Below are positions 33,162 through 41,602 of a stretch of DNA of 45,266 nt, one piece after another. Numbering within the stretch: position 1 is the first letter of the stretch; every line of letters starts with the position of its first letter. The position numbers and the translations under genes were made by a program. The notes under the pieces are model-generated. The model was not told the DNA's origin. It worked only from the letters and a program-made list of their open reading frames with translations, and searched no databases. The stretch covers positions 1-45,266 of the forward strand of contig NZ_BCYY01000031.1 in assembly GCF_001598435.1 (NCBI RefSeq), given 5' to 3'. This DNA comes from Sphingomonas pituitosa NBRC 102491. GTDB taxonomy: Bacteria > Pseudomonadota > Alphaproteobacteria > Sphingomonadales > Sphingomonadaceae.

Positions 33162-34070
33162 ATGACCGAACCCACCACCCAACAATCCTGCGGCGTCGTC
33201 GCGATCCTCGGCGCGCCGAATGCCGGCAAGTCGACGCTGGTCAACGCCCTGGTCGGCCAGAAGGTCGCCATCGTCAGCCCCAAGGCGCAGACCACCCGCG
33301 CCCGCGTGATGGGCATCGCCATCGAAGGCGACGCCCAGCTGATCCTGGTCGACACGCCCGGCATTTTCGAACCCGAACGCCGGCTGGACCGCGCGATGGT
33401 CGCCGCCGCCTGGGAAGGCACCGACGGCGCCGACCTCGTCGCGCTGGTGGTTGACGGCAAGGGCGGCATCGGGCCCAAGGTCTATGCCGTGCTGGAGAGC
33501 CTGCGCACCCGCAAGGAGCGCAAGATCCTGATCCTCAACAAGGTCGACATCGCCGACAAGCCGCGCCTGCTCGGCCACACCGCCAAGCTGAACGAGGCGC
33601 TGCCGTTCGACGAGACCTATTTCGTCTCGGCCCAGACCGGCGACGGCATCCCCGAACTCAAGGCCGCGCTGGCCAAGGCGATGCCGCAGGAAGACTGGCA
33701 CTTCCCCGAGGACCAGGTCTCCGACGCCACCGACCGCATGCTCGCGGCGGAGGTCACGCGCGAGCAGCTCTACCTCCAGCTCCACGCCGAGCTGCCCTAT
33801 GCCAGCGCGATCGAGACCGAGAAGTATAGCGAGCGCGAGGACGGCTCGGTCGAGATCCACCAGCAGATCCTCGTCGCGCGCGATACCCAGCGCGCGATCG
33901 TGCTCGGCAAGGGCGGCCAGCGCCTGAAGGAAATCGGCAGCCGCGCCCGCGCCGAACTGTCGAAGCTGCTGGGCGTGCCGGTGCATCTGTACCTGCACGT
34001 GAAGGTCAACCCGAAGTGGGAAGAGGACCGCGGCCTCTATCGCGAGATCGGGCTCGACTGGGTCGACTGA
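33162..34070 (+). CDS. era: GTPase Era
   Basis: 302 residues. Binds 16S rRNA and helps 30S assembly. GTPase motifs: G1 GAPNAGKST (17-25), G2 region QTTRARV, G3 DTPGIF, G4 NKVD, G5 SAQTGDG. The C-terminal KH domain has IVLGKGGQRLKEIGSRARAE for 3'-end 16S RNA binding. The frame between rnc and era is interrupted only by a REP element. No clear ribosome site precedes the ATG. Confidence 0.97.
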   Translation: MTEPTTQQSCGVVAILGAPNAGKSTLVNALVGQKVAIVSPKAQTTRARVMGIAIEGDAQLILVDTPGIFEPERRLDRAMVAAAWEGTDGADLVALVVDGKGGIGPKVYAVLESLRTRKERKILILNKVDIADKPRLLGHTAKLNEALPFDETYFVSAQTGDGIPELKAALAKAMPQEDWHFPEDQVSDATDRMLAAEVTREQLYLQLHAELPYASAIETEKYSEREDGSVEIHQQILVARDTQRAIVLGKGGQRLKEIGSRARAELSKLLGVPVHLYLHVKVNPKWEEDRGLYREIGLDWVD

Positions 34071-34195
34071 CCCGCATCAAGGGGCAGAACGGCCGCACAT
34101 CACCATCCTTTCCAGCCAGGACCGTTTCGCCGCCTGGCCAGTTAGCAAGGGTGGCGGAGCGCACGCATCCAGTGTCACCTCGTGAGCGCTGCGCG

Positions 34196-34501
34196 TCATC
34201 CCTTGCGCTTGCGACCGTGCCTGGAGCGACCGGCCGTCATCGGATCGGGCCTGGCCGGGGGGCGCCATCCTGCCGGCGGGGTCCGCTTCTGCTGGCTCGT
34301 TCCCAAGCCCATTGCGCCTGGTTCCTGACGCGTAAGGCCCTCGAAGCGCGCCGCTTCCGCCTCGACAGCCGTGGCGCCGCCGCGCATCGCGTTGATCATG
34401 TCGCGGCACCGGCTCGCTTCCTCGAAATCGAGAGCGGCGACGGCCTCTTCCATTCGCTGTTGCAAGATCTTGATCGTCACTGGCATCCGGCCGCAACGCA
34501 C
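34196..34501 (-). CDS. Small UvrB/UvrC-motif protein
   Basis: 101 residues. An N-terminal UVR motif (KILQQRMEEAVAALDFEEAS, RCRDMI) like the helical hairpin by which UvrB and UvrC meet is followed by a basic, Pro-rich tail (RHGRKRKG end). There is no nuclease or helicase part. GTG at 34501 is placed 7 nt after GGAGG, a strong site; ATG 34486 is a shorter alternative. The motif suggests protein-protein or excision-repair association, but no function is proven. Convergent with era. Confidence 0.7.
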   Translation of the reverse strand: MRCGRMPVTIKILQQRMEEAVAALDFEEASRCRDMINAMRGGATAVEAEAARFEGLTRQEPGAMGLGTSQQKRTPPAGWRPPARPDPMTAGRSRHGRKRKG

Positions 34502-34574
34502 GATGGTGCCTCCAGGACGCACGGCGGCCCGTCAAGCGGCCCCCGCTTCGCGCGGATCGCGCCGAGATGCGACG

Positions 34575-35133
34575 TCAGCATGGAGCGAACGCGCTGCAAC
34601 GTGCCAGGCGGTCACCAAAGACGATGGCGGCGGTGACGGCGGAGAGTAGCAGATACAGGAAGAGATAGTCGCGTCTTCGAACCTGGAGCGCGGTGGCGCC
34701 GTGCCAGGCAGGCCGCTCAGCACCAGCGACACCGCGAGCGGCAGCGTCCAGTAGCCGAGGTGGAGCGCGGAGCCGATCCGCGCTTCGTCATTCGGCAACA
34801 GGATGCTGATGCCGCTTGCCACCACGCGCATGAAGGCGGCCCAGAGCAGAAACGCGAATGCGGAGGTGCTCGCACGGCTGCGCACAACCCTGTAGGCGAT
34901 CACTGCCTGCAGGATGGTGACCAGCGGCCCCGCTGCCGACATCAGGAGATGCTGCGCAGCGGTTGCCGGGCCTCTGGGGGTCACCCCGTTGAGGCTGTAG
35001 CGGACGTCCAGCCCGATCGATCTGCCGACGATCCAGTGCGCGCCCTCGTGGACCAGATAGGTCAACAGCCCGGCCAGGACGAGAACGGCGTAGAAGCGGC
35101 CGTCGAGAATGGGCCGGGCTGGGACACGGGCAT
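34575..35133 (-). pseudogene. M50/site-2-protease-like membrane protein, two apparent frameshifts
   Basis: A reading frame that only makes sense as a protein if two single bases are missing. ATG at 35133 overlaps the permease stop (TGATG) and gives MPVSQPGP. Then the frame shifts (about 35105-35125) into ILDGRFYAVLVLAGLLTYLV followed by HEGAHW, an HExxH zinc motif, and SAAGPLVTILQAV, the AGP turn typical of M50 peptidases. Near 34700-34715 it shifts again into DYLFLYLLLSAVTAAIVFGD and ends at 34575. Both repairs need one extra base; with them the gene is exactly 187 codons. The uncorrected central frame runs to 34532 from a poor TTG at 35164. Third gene of the ABC operon. Real mutation or sequencing error cannot be told apart. 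Confidence 0.6.
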
Positions 35134-35873
35134 CACAACACCTCGCGGCGCGAGAGGTGCGCAACCACTGCGACGCTCGCGAATGCCCCGCCCCCCATGC
35201 CGAGCATCAGCGCGACCTCGCCTCGCCACGCAACGGACGCGAGCATGTTGATCGGCATCTGCCAGGGCAGGAATACGCCCTGCCAGGCGGCGTTCGAAAC
35301 GATCGCGAAGAAGGCGCCCGCAATGCCGACCGATATGGCCGGTACGAAGCTGGTGAAGCGGATCGCCAGCCACAGCTGGATGGCAGTCATCAGCAACGCG
35401 GCACCGTACATCTTGAGCAGGATGGTCGCCACCAGCGCGAGGCGGAGCGTCCCGCCTGGCCGGATCGCCGGCTTGATCCAGGCGGCCGCCTCGATCGCGA
35501 TCAGGGTCAGTGCCAGCAGGATGACGGTCATTGCGCCGACCAGCACGGCGGTGCAGATCAGCTTCGCCGCGTACAGCATCCAGCGGGGAACCGGCAGCGC
35601 GCGCAGATGGTCCCAGCTTTTTGGCGCATGCTCCATCTGGGCCATCAGCGCGGTCAGCGCCGTGATCGAAAGCGGCAGCATGAACGCACCCCATAAGCCG
35701 GCCATGTTGTTCATCCACACCGACCACGGCACCGCGTTCCGCATCTTGACGACATTGAAGAACATGAAGACGGCGATGATCGCCGGTGCGGCGACGGCGA
35801 GCAGCGCAGCAAGCGAGCGTCGGAGCTTGCGCACTTCGACGGCGACGACGGTGCGAAGGTGCGGGACCATCAT
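35133..35873 (-). CDS. ABC-2 type permease
   Basis: 246 residues with six membrane helices (for example AALLAVAAPAIIAVFMFFNV, SITALTALMAQM, VGAMTVILLALTLIAIEAA, FTSFVPAISVGIAGAFFAIV). The layout with a short cytoplasmic N-terminus (HLRTVVAVEVRKLRRS) is that of lantibiotic-immunity/bacitracin-type (BcrB-like) ABC-2 permeases. Overlaps the ATPase gene by 4 nt (ATGA) and the start of the broken M50-like gene. Substrate unknown; self-protection or peptide export is inference from family. Confidence 0.82.
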   Translation of the reverse strand: MMVPHLRTVVAVEVRKLRRSLAALLAVAAPAIIAVFMFFNVVKMRNAVPWSVWMNNMAGLWGAFMLPLSITALTALMAQMEHAPKSWDHLRALPVPRWMLYAAKLICTAVLVGAMTVILLALTLIAIEAAAWIKPAIRPGGTLRLALVATILLKMYGAALLMTAIQLWLAIRFTSFVPAISVGIAGAFFAIVSNAAWQGVFLPWQMPINMLASVAWRGEVALMLGMGGGAFASVAVVAHLSRREVL

Positions 35874-36799
35874 GCGGCCTCCCGCACGGCATCGGCCACG
35901 GCGACGTTGTAGAGGTCCTCAAGCGAGGCGCCGCACTCCCGGATCGCGGTGAAGGGCAAGGCTGCACCGAGCAGCCGTGTGCTGATGGATGCAACCACGG
36001 CCGCAAGGTCCTCCCCCGGTTTGAGGTGGATTGCCACGTTGTCCCGTCCTGCAGTGACGTCGAAGACAGAGGACAGGCAGGCGGCGGCGCGCGCAGCCGC
36101 CGCACTTTCTACAAGGACGCGGCGCGCCGCGCCTTTCTTCAGCGCCTGCAACGCGCCCTCGCGCACCAGGCGGCCGCCATGCATGATGCCGACATGGGTC
36201 GCGCTATGCTCTACCTCGCCCAGCAAATGGCTCGACACCAGCACCGTGACGTTGCTGCGTGCGGGCAGATCGCGCAGAAAGCCGCGCATCTGCGCGATCC
36301 CGTCGGGATCGAGGCCGTTGGTCGGCTCATCCAGGACCAGCAGCCGCGGTGCGCCGAGCATGGCGCGGGCAATCCCCAGCCGCTGGCGCATCCCGAGCGA
36401 ATAGCCTGCCACGCGTCTGTCCGCAGCATGTCGCAGTTCCACAAGCTCGAGCAGGCGGTCGATCTCCGTCGCCGGCAGCCCGAGCAGGCGGCGGGAGAGA
36501 TCCAGGTTCTGGGCACCCGTCAGATTGGGGTAGAAGCCCTGCGCCTCCAGCAGCGCGCCGACCTGCCGCGCGATCGCAAGCCGCTCCCTGCCGACGTCCA
36601 GCCCGGCGATGGTGATCCGTCCCTCGCACGGTGCCAGCAGGCCCAGCAGCATCTTGAGGGTCGTCGTCTTGCCCGATCCGTTCGGGCCGACGAAGCCGTA
36701 GACGGCGCGTTCCGGCACGGTCATCGTCACGCCGTCCACCGCCAGCACGCCGCCGAAGCGGCGCCTGAGCCCTTCCGTGCACACCAATCCGCCCACCAA
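35870..36799 (-). CDS. ABC transporter ATP-binding protein (BcrA/lantibiotic-immunity type)
   Basis: 309 residues. Walker A GPNGSGKTT near residue 38, signature YSLGMRQRLGIARAML, Walker B LLVLDEPTNGLDP and the H-loop VLVSSHLLGEVEH. The C-terminal 90 residues form the extra domain seen in drug/peptide exporter ATPases (SLEDLYNVAVAD end). First gene of the three-gene run with the permease and the M50-like protein. Its promoter is shared with the YoaS/YozG-like pair on the other strand and has a 19-bp inverted repeat with a CtrA-like core. Confidence 0.9.
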   Translation of the reverse strand: MVGGLVCTEGLRRRFGGVLAVDGVTMTVPERAVYGFVGPNGSGKTTTLKMLLGLLAPCEGRITIAGLDVGRERLAIARQVGALLEAQGFYPNLTGAQNLDLSRRLLGLPATEIDRLLELVELRHAADRRVAGYSLGMRQRLGIARAMLGAPRLLVLDEPTNGLDPDGIAQMRGFLRDLPARSNVTVLVSSHLLGEVEHSATHVGIMHGGRLVREGALQALKKGAARRVLVESAAAARAAACLSSVFDVTAGRDNVAIHLKPGEDLAAVVASISTRLLGAALPFTAIRECGASLEDLYNVAVADAVREAA

Positions 36800-36811
36800 G
36801 CCCTCCCGAAT

Positions 36812-36864
36812 CGTTTAATTCTAACTTAAATGATCGGCGGCCAGCTTTAAGTCAAAGCTAAACG
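36812..36864. promoter_or_regulatory. Inverted 19-bp repeat with CtrA-type boxes in a divergent promoter
   Basis: CGTTTAATTCTAACTTAAA (36812-36830) and the reverse complement of 36846-36864 (CGTTTAGCTTTGACTTAAA) agree at 15 of 19 positions; all four differences are transitions. The first contains TTAA-N7-TTAA (36815-36829), the full CtrA consensus; the second TTAA-N7-CTAA. An extra dyad AGCTTT-N5-AAAGCT spans 36843-36859. Bound either by CtrA or by the adjacent YozG-like regulator (inference). Confidence 0.65.
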
Positions 36865-36878
36865 TGGTATGGACGTGC

Positions 36879-37367
36879 ATGCGGTACGTCTCCCCCACCC
36901 GCTTCAGAGCGGACTGCGCCCGGTTCCGGCTGCTGGCCTTCATTACCGCCGCGTGCATCGTCGTCGCGCTCGGGCTGGCATCGACCGTACCGATCGCGCG
37001 CGGGACGCTCGCCATGTCCGATCCCCACTTCGCGGCGGACCTGGTGCGGCTGCTGCCGGCCGCCTGCTACGTGCTCGGCATCGTGTTCGTCGGCCAGGCG
37101 GTGGGACGGCTGGCATCGGGGCGCCCGGTACAGCAGACGCTGGCCTCGGCCCTGCGCCGCATCGGCGTGGCGCTCGCTTCGGGTGGCGTGTTCAACGTCT
37201 TCCTGGTCACCAACCTCGAGCGCATGATCCTCGGCACGCGCGGCGGCTACGTCTTTTTCGACGTCGGCAGCATGACGCTGGCGGTGATCGGGGCCGCGCT
37301 GGTCCTGCTCGCGCATGTCGTCGATCAGGCGGTGCTGGTGCAGGCGGAACTGGACGAGATGTTCTGA
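36879..37367 (+). CDS. DUF2975 (YoaS-like) membrane protein
   Basis: 162 residues with four membrane helices (FRLLAFITAACIVVALGLA; LLPAACYVLGIVFVGQAVG; GVALASGGVFNVFLVTN; SMTLAVIGAALVLLAHVV). Size, helix layout and the following HTH gene match DUF2975 proteins, which pair with a small Cro-like regulator (YoaS/YozG in Bacillus). Function unknown. ATG 36879 is used; GTG 36864 would lie inside the operator repeat. The stop overlaps the next gene's start (TGATG). Confidence 0.75.
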   Translation: MRYVSPTRFRADCARFRLLAFITAACIVVALGLASTVPIARGTLAMSDPHFAADLVRLLPAACYVLGIVFVGQAVGRLASGRPVQQTLASALRRIGVALASGGVFNVFLVTNLERMILGTRGGYVFFDVGSMTLAVIGAALVLLAHVVDQAVLVQAELDEMF

Positions 37368-37609
37368 TGCCGGTTCGCGTCACCCTCGATGCGCTGATTA
37401 CCGCCCGCGGGATCAAGGCCCGCGATCTGGCGGCGGCCGTGAACCTGAGCGAGACGCAGCTGTCGCTGTTCCGTTCGGGCAAGGTGAAGGGCATTCGCTT
37501 CAGCAGCCTCAACCGGCTGTGCGCGGTGCTGCAATGCACGCCGGGCGATCTGCTCGCCTACGACTTCGATCCTGCCGACCTTGCGCCGGGCGACGAGGAG
37601 CCGGCGTGA
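37367..37609 (+). CDS. YozG-like Cro/CI-type regulator
   Basis: 80 residues, nearly all helix-turn-helix: LDALITARGIKARDLAAAVN, then LSETQLSLFRSGKVKGI and SSLNRLCAVLQCTPGDLLAY. The last motif (LCxxLxCxPGDLLxY) is characteristic of the small YozG-type HTH_26 family. Start overlaps the DUF2975 stop (TGATG), so the two are co-translated. A natural candidate to bind the inverted repeat at 36812-36864 that serves both this pair and the ABC operon. Confidence 0.88.
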   Translation: MPVRVTLDALITARGIKARDLAAAVNLSETQLSLFRSGKVKGIRFSSLNRLCAVLQCTPGDLLAYDFDPADLAPGDEEPA

Positions 37610-37739
37610 CCGGCGGCGAATCCCGGCCCCCTCGGCCTGATTGCAGCAAGCGCGCCGCGTGCTCCTTCCGCCATGCGGCTCGGAACCCGATCGATGCTCA
37701 TTCGGTTACGAGCAGTTGAACTCTCATGGAGCGCATTGA

Positions 37740-38015
37740 ATGCCCGCTACGCAGCTCGAAATCGATGCGACGTCCATCTTCGACAATCTGGATGAGCGCC
37801 AAGTTGAATTTGATGGCGAGGTGGATGGCGAAGAATACCAGTTCGCGGTGCAGTACAGCGTTCTGGAAGCTCTGACGGGCGATCAGCCGGACGGCGACGC
37901 CGAAGAGAGCTTTCGCCGACACGAGGACACTATCAAGGAAGCTGCCCTCGCAGCACTTTCCAAGGGTCCAGATCGCCCCATCATCGTGATCAGTGAGAAT
38001 GACCTGGCGCGATAA
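37740..38015 (+). CDS. DUF1488-like small protein
   Basis: 91 residues, acidic and soluble. The order IFDNLDERQVEFDGEVDGEE, FAVQYSVLEALTG, then a helix (EDTIKEAALAALSKG) and a final strand (RPIIVISENDL) resembles DUF1488 proteins, whose function is not known. GGAGCG lies a few nt before the ATG. Monocistronic, between the YozG-like gene (130 bp before) and a TauD-type gene on the other strand. Confidence 0.6.
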   Translation: MPATQLEIDATSIFDNLDERQVEFDGEVDGEEYQFAVQYSVLEALTGDQPDGDAEESFRRHEDTIKEAALAALSKGPDRPIIVISENDLAR

Positions 38016-38110
38016 AAGGATTCATGATCGCGGCGTGCCGCCCCGCGCCGTTCAGCGCAAGCTTGCGAAGGAGAAGGGCCGGTTGCGCCGGGGGAGTCGT
38101 GGAACTGGCG

Positions 38111-38944
38111 CTAGGCGAAAGCCTCCTCCCCCTCCAGCTTGGTTCGAATCATCAGCCGCCCGCATAGCGGATCATAGGCTTCTGCGCGGTGCATCGTGCC
38201 GGTATTGTCCCACATCACCAGGTCGCCGGCGCGCCACGCATGGCTGTAGCTGAACGTCGGGCCCGTGGCCCATTCGCGAAGACCCGCGAGCAGCGCCGCG
38301 CTCTCCTTGTAATCAAGCCCCACCACGTTGCGGGCGGTGCAGCCCAGAATGAGCGACTTGCGACCCGATGCATGGTTCCACACCAGCGGCAGCTCCTTTT
38401 CCCCTAACGCCTGCATCGCCCTGAGCGTCTGCAGGCGCGGTTCCGGATCATAATAAGCGAGCGAGGCCCAGGGCGCGTGAACGACGCGCCTGCCGTCGCA
38501 CACCGCCTTTTCGGCGAGCGGAAGGTCCTCCCAGGCCGCGTAGGTATTGCAGAAGCCGGTGTTGCCGCCCCGCGCCGCAGGCACCTTGCAGGACAGCAAG
38601 GAGGCGCGGATCGGCACATCGCTGTTCGTGCCGTCGATGTGCCAGTACAGCGATCCCTTCAGGAATGCGGCTGCTTCCGGATTTTCGCGCGCGTCGAGCG
38701 ACACCCTGGTGACGACCCGTCCGTCCCTGCCTTCCGCCGCGGGCGTGCCCAGCATATGGGTAAACACGACCTGTTCGGCTTCGGTGAAGCCGATCCCGGG
38801 AAAAACGAGCACGCCGCGGGCCTCGAGCAAGGCAAGGATGTCGCTGGCGAGCGCGCCGCCAAGCAGTTCCAGCTTGTCGTTGAACACCCGGCTGCCGATT
38901 CGCGCGTTGATCGGCTCGCTGACCAACCGTGTGATGGTACGCAT
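38111..38944 (-). CDS. TauD/TfdA-family Fe(II)/2-oxoglutarate dioxygenase
   Basis: 277 residues. The metal ligands are His102 and Asp104 (LYWHIDGTNSD) and His252 (NTGTMHRAEAYD); Arg267 (GRLMIRTK) would hold 2-oxoglutarate. The N-terminal helices and LEARGVLVFPGIGFTEAEQV match the TauD fold. The family hydroxylates taurine, chlorophenoxyacetates, carnitine precursors and natural products; without neighbours of a pathway the substrate is unknown. Start ATG 38944. Stands alone. Confidence 0.88.
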   Translation of the reverse strand: MRTITRLVSEPINARIGSRVFNDKLELLGGALASDILALLEARGVLVFPGIGFTEAEQVVFTHMLGTPAAEGRDGRVVTRVSLDARENPEAAAFLKGSLYWHIDGTNSDVPIRASLLSCKVPAARGGNTGFCNTYAAWEDLPLAEKAVCDGRRVVHAPWASLAYYDPEPRLQTLRAMQALGEKELPLVWNHASGRKSLILGCTARNVVGLDYKESAALLAGLREWATGPTFSYSHAWRAGDLVMWDNTGTMHRAEAYDPLCGRLMIRTKLEGEEAFA

Positions 38945-39041
38945 ACGCTCTCCTCGTTGCCGGTGCGGTGCGGCACCGGCGTCTTAAGGTTCGTGGAAAA
39001 TGCGCCGGAGCGCGGATCGGCGGAGGCCGAACGGCGGCGGA

Positions 39042-39464
39042 CTAGCCTGCGGGGGTCCAGATCGGGCCGCGGCACAGAAAGGCTACGCAGCCCTCGACCT
39101 TCAGCGTGCCGTCGGCATTGCGCGTCAGCTTGGCGGCATAGGTCTTGCCCGAATCCGGGTTGTAGATCTTGCCCTTCCAGAGCGCGCCCGCGTCCTTGAA
39201 ACCCGTGAGGATGAAGGTCCCTTCGATCGGGTTGTTGCGCTTGGCGGGATCCGGATTGGCGATGTCGGTGGTGGGTTTGCCGGGTTCGCGGCGCAGTACC
39301 TTCACGATGCGCCCGCACATGGCATCCCCGCACGGCTCGATCCGCACCAGGGCCTTGCCCCCTTCGGTCATCCAGGTGCCGGTGATCGGTGCCGCAGCCA
39401 GCGCCGCGGTGCTGATCAACAGCGAGGCGAGCGCCGCGACGGTGGCGGTATAGGTCTTGTGCAT
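39042..39464 (-). CDS. DUF2147 secreted protein
   Basis: 140 residues with a signal peptide (MHKTYTATVAALASLLISTAA...A, cleaved near ALA|AAP). The mature part is the DUF2147 lipocalin-like barrel: ITGTWMTEGGKALVRIEPCG, CGRIVKVL, then FTLTGF-type strand ILTGFKDAGALWKGKIYNPD and the end VEGCVAFLCRGPIW. Three or four cysteines could form two disulfides. Ligand unknown. The ATG at 39464 has GGGAG upstream; the longer frame to 39497 is not needed. Located between the dioxygenase and the two-component genes on the same strand but with 100-150 bp gaps, so probably separate. Confidence 0.85.
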   Translation of the reverse strand: MHKTYTATVAALASLLISTAALAAAPITGTWMTEGGKALVRIEPCGDAMCGRIVKVLRREPGKPTTDIANPDPAKRNNPIEGTFILTGFKDAGALWKGKIYNPDSGKTYAAKLTRNADGTLKVEGCVAFLCRGPIWTPAG

Positions 39465-39614
39465 CGATTCAATCTCCCATCGCCGTTGCCGGGGCAATGG
39501 CGGCGTGGTGGCCGGCGGGACGGCCCCGCCTGCACCCTTCCAAGCAGCGGGGCATGGAGGCTGGATGGAGATTCGCGGGAAAAGCCGTGGATATGCCTTG
39601 CCGCTGTCGATCGC

Positions 39615-40760
39615 TCAGGCAGGCAGCCAGGCGGAAAAGCAGGCGCCCGATCGCTCGACGTGGTTCTGGGCGACGATCCGGCCGCCATGCGCCTCGGCGA
39701 TCTTCGCGGCGAGCGTCAGGCCGATGCCGCTGCCGTGCCGCCCGGCGAGCTTGTCGGCACCCGCACGCCAGAACGGCATGAACAGGCGTTCGGCATCCTC
39801 GGGCAGGAACCCTTCGCCTTCGTCCGCGACGCGCACGATCGCCCATCCCTTGGCAAGGCTCAGCGATATCTCGACCGCACTGCCGCTGGGCGCGTGCTTG
39901 ATCGCATTGGTCAGGAGGTTGGTGACGATCTGGGTCAGCCGGACCGGATCCCCCTGCACGCGAACCGGCACATAGCGCTCCGCCAGCGTCACCGCGCGCT
40001 CGGCCGCCATGCCGCGCAGATCGGCGACGGCAACCCCCAGCAGCGCGTCGAGATCGACGGTGCGGCGATCGAGGTCCAGTTCGCCGGCATCGGCATGGGC
40101 AAGCGTGCGCAGGTCATCGACCAGCCGCGACAGATGCTCGACCTGACGCAACAGCCGATCCGCTTCCCCCTTGGCCGGATCGATCACGCCGTCGGCGAGG
40201 CCGTGAAGCCGGCCCTTCAGGATCGTGAGCGGCGTGCGCAGCTCATGGGCGATGCCGGCGGTCAGCACCGTCCGCTCGCGCTCATAGGCCTGGATATCGG
40301 ACGCCATGCGGTTGAAGCTCTCGATCAGCTCGCCGGTCTCGCCCGAGGTTCCGCCGCGATCCACCCGCACCGAGCGCTTGCCGGCGGATACCTGCGCGGC
40401 GGCCCTGGCGACGGCGGTGATCGGTCTGCTGATCCGCCGGGCGAACACCATCGCCACGCCGCCGCCGACCAGCAGCGAGACGAAGGCGATGGAACCGATA
40501 AAGCCCATATCGGTAATGCCCGGCGTGCTGGCGCCATAGCGGTTGAACAGTTCGAAATAGCGGTCGCTGCCCTCCTGATGGGTGCGCACCAGGCGTTCGA
40601 GTTCGGCCCGCGCCTTGGGGGGCATGTGGCTGGTCGCGACGTCCAGACGGTAATGCACCGCCGCCAGATAGGCGAACAGGCCGACCAGCATCGTGATCAG
40701 CGTGGTCGCCGCCGCCAGCACGACCATCCGGCTGACGATGCGGTTCAGCATTGGGACCAT
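39615..40760 (-). CDS. Sensor histidine kinase (BaeS/EnvZ type)
   Basis: 381 residues in the inner membrane: helix 1 (about 12-34, VVLAAATTLITMLVGLFAYL), a periplasmic loop of about 55 residues, helix 2 (about 86-107), HAMP (108-160), phosphoacceptor His172 in GIAHELRTPL, and an ATPase domain with N-box NLLTNAIKHAP, G1 ADEGEGF and G2 GSGIGLTLAAKI. Overlaps the upstream regulator gene by 16 nt (a second ATG at 40751 overlaps by 7), so the pair is one operon. The signal is unknown; the small periplasmic loop suggests envelope stress. Confidence 0.93.
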   Translation of the reverse strand: MVPMLNRIVSRMVVLAAATTLITMLVGLFAYLAAVHYRLDVATSHMPPKARAELERLVRTHQEGSDRYFELFNRYGASTPGITDMGFIGSIAFVSLLVGGGVAMVFARRISRPITAVARAAAQVSAGKRSVRVDRGGTSGETGELIESFNRMASDIQAYERERTVLTAGIAHELRTPLTILKGRLHGLADGVIDPAKGEADRLLRQVEHLSRLVDDLRTLAHADAGELDLDRRTVDLDALLGVAVADLRGMAAERAVTLAERYVPVRVQGDPVRLTQIVTNLLTNAIKHAPSGSAVEISLSLAKGWAIVRVADEGEGFLPEDAERLFMPFWRAGADKLAGRHGSGIGLTLAAKIAEAHGGRIVAQNHVERSGACFSAWLPA

Positions 40761-41440
40761 AGCCGGTACCCCAGGCCCCGAACCGGCTCGATCATGTCGG
40801 TGCAGCCGGCCGCGGCCAGCTTCTGGCGCAGCTTCGACAAGTGGCTGTCGACCACCCGGTCATAGGCCTCGCTGTCCGGCGAGGCGGCTTCGAGCAGTTC
40901 GGCGCGCGAGAATGCGCGGCGGGGGTGGCGTGCCATATGGGCCAGGATCCCGAACTCGCTGGGGGTCAGCGAAAGGCTGACGAACGCGTCCCCGTCCGCG
41001 GCCTGGCACTGCACCAGCCGCGCATCGAGTTCGATCCGCAAGGGCCCCACCGACAGCGTCCGCCGGCTGGTCGAGCCGTGTGTGCGCCGCAGCACCGCCC
41101 GGATGCGCTCGACCACTTCGGACGGGCTGAACGGCTTGACGATATAATCGTCGGCACCAATGCGCAGCGACGAGAGCTTGGTGATCTCGTCGTCATGCGC
41201 GGTGATCATGATGACCGGGGTGTCGACGCGGCGGCGGATCGCGGTGAGGACATCGATCCCGTCTCCGCCCGGCAAGCCGATATCGAGCAGCACCAGCGCA
41301 GGGTTCGATTGACTGTGAGCACGGATGGCGTCCTGCACCGTTCCCGCCCGGACGACCTCGAAGCCCGCCTTTTCGACATAGGCGGCAAGCAGCTCGGCGA
41401 TCTCGCGCTCGTCCTCGACGATCAATATTCGGTCGCTCAC
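40745..41440 (-). CDS. OmpR/PhoB-type response regulator (BaeR-like)
   Basis: 231 residues from GTG 41440, chosen because AAGGGAG sits 5 nt upstream; ATG 41458 is an in-frame alternative. Receiver 1-120 with the acidic pair in VEDE, phosphoacceptor Asp53 (LVLLDIGLPGGDG), Thr in MITAHD and Lys103 in DDYIVKPF. C-terminal winged helix 130-228 with LTPSEFGILAHMARHPRRAF, VVDSHLSKLRQKL and the wing RGLGYRL. Partner of the kinase gene that overlaps its 3' end. The outer-membrane barrel gene on the other strand, 162 bp away, is a likely target. Confidence 0.93.
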   Translation of the reverse strand: MSDRILIVEDEREIAELLAAYVEKAGFEVVRAGTVQDAIRAHSQSNPALVLLDIGLPGGDGIDVLTAIRRRVDTPVIMITAHDDEITKLSSLRIGADDYIVKPFSPSEVVERIRAVLRRTHGSTSRRTLSVGPLRIELDARLVQCQAADGDAFVSLSLTPSEFGILAHMARHPRRAFSRAELLEAASPDSEAYDRVVDSHLSKLRQKLAAAGCTDMIEPVRGLGYRLWSQC

Positions 41441-41602
41441 ACGCGCTCCCTTCGGCATCGCCTTTGCCGAATTGCATGGACGAACGATGGAGGGGGCAAC
41501 TCCACGGAACCTCCACGAAACCTACGACGAGCGTTCATCGCCGTCCACCATCAGCCGATCGGAGCCGCCGCAACGAGGTGGCGATTTCACGAAAGGCACT
41601 TC

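Noticed and set aside
40841..41602. Upstream extension of the outer-membrane protein frame
   Set aside because: Antisense to the response regulator; a signal peptide begins at the ATG at 41603.
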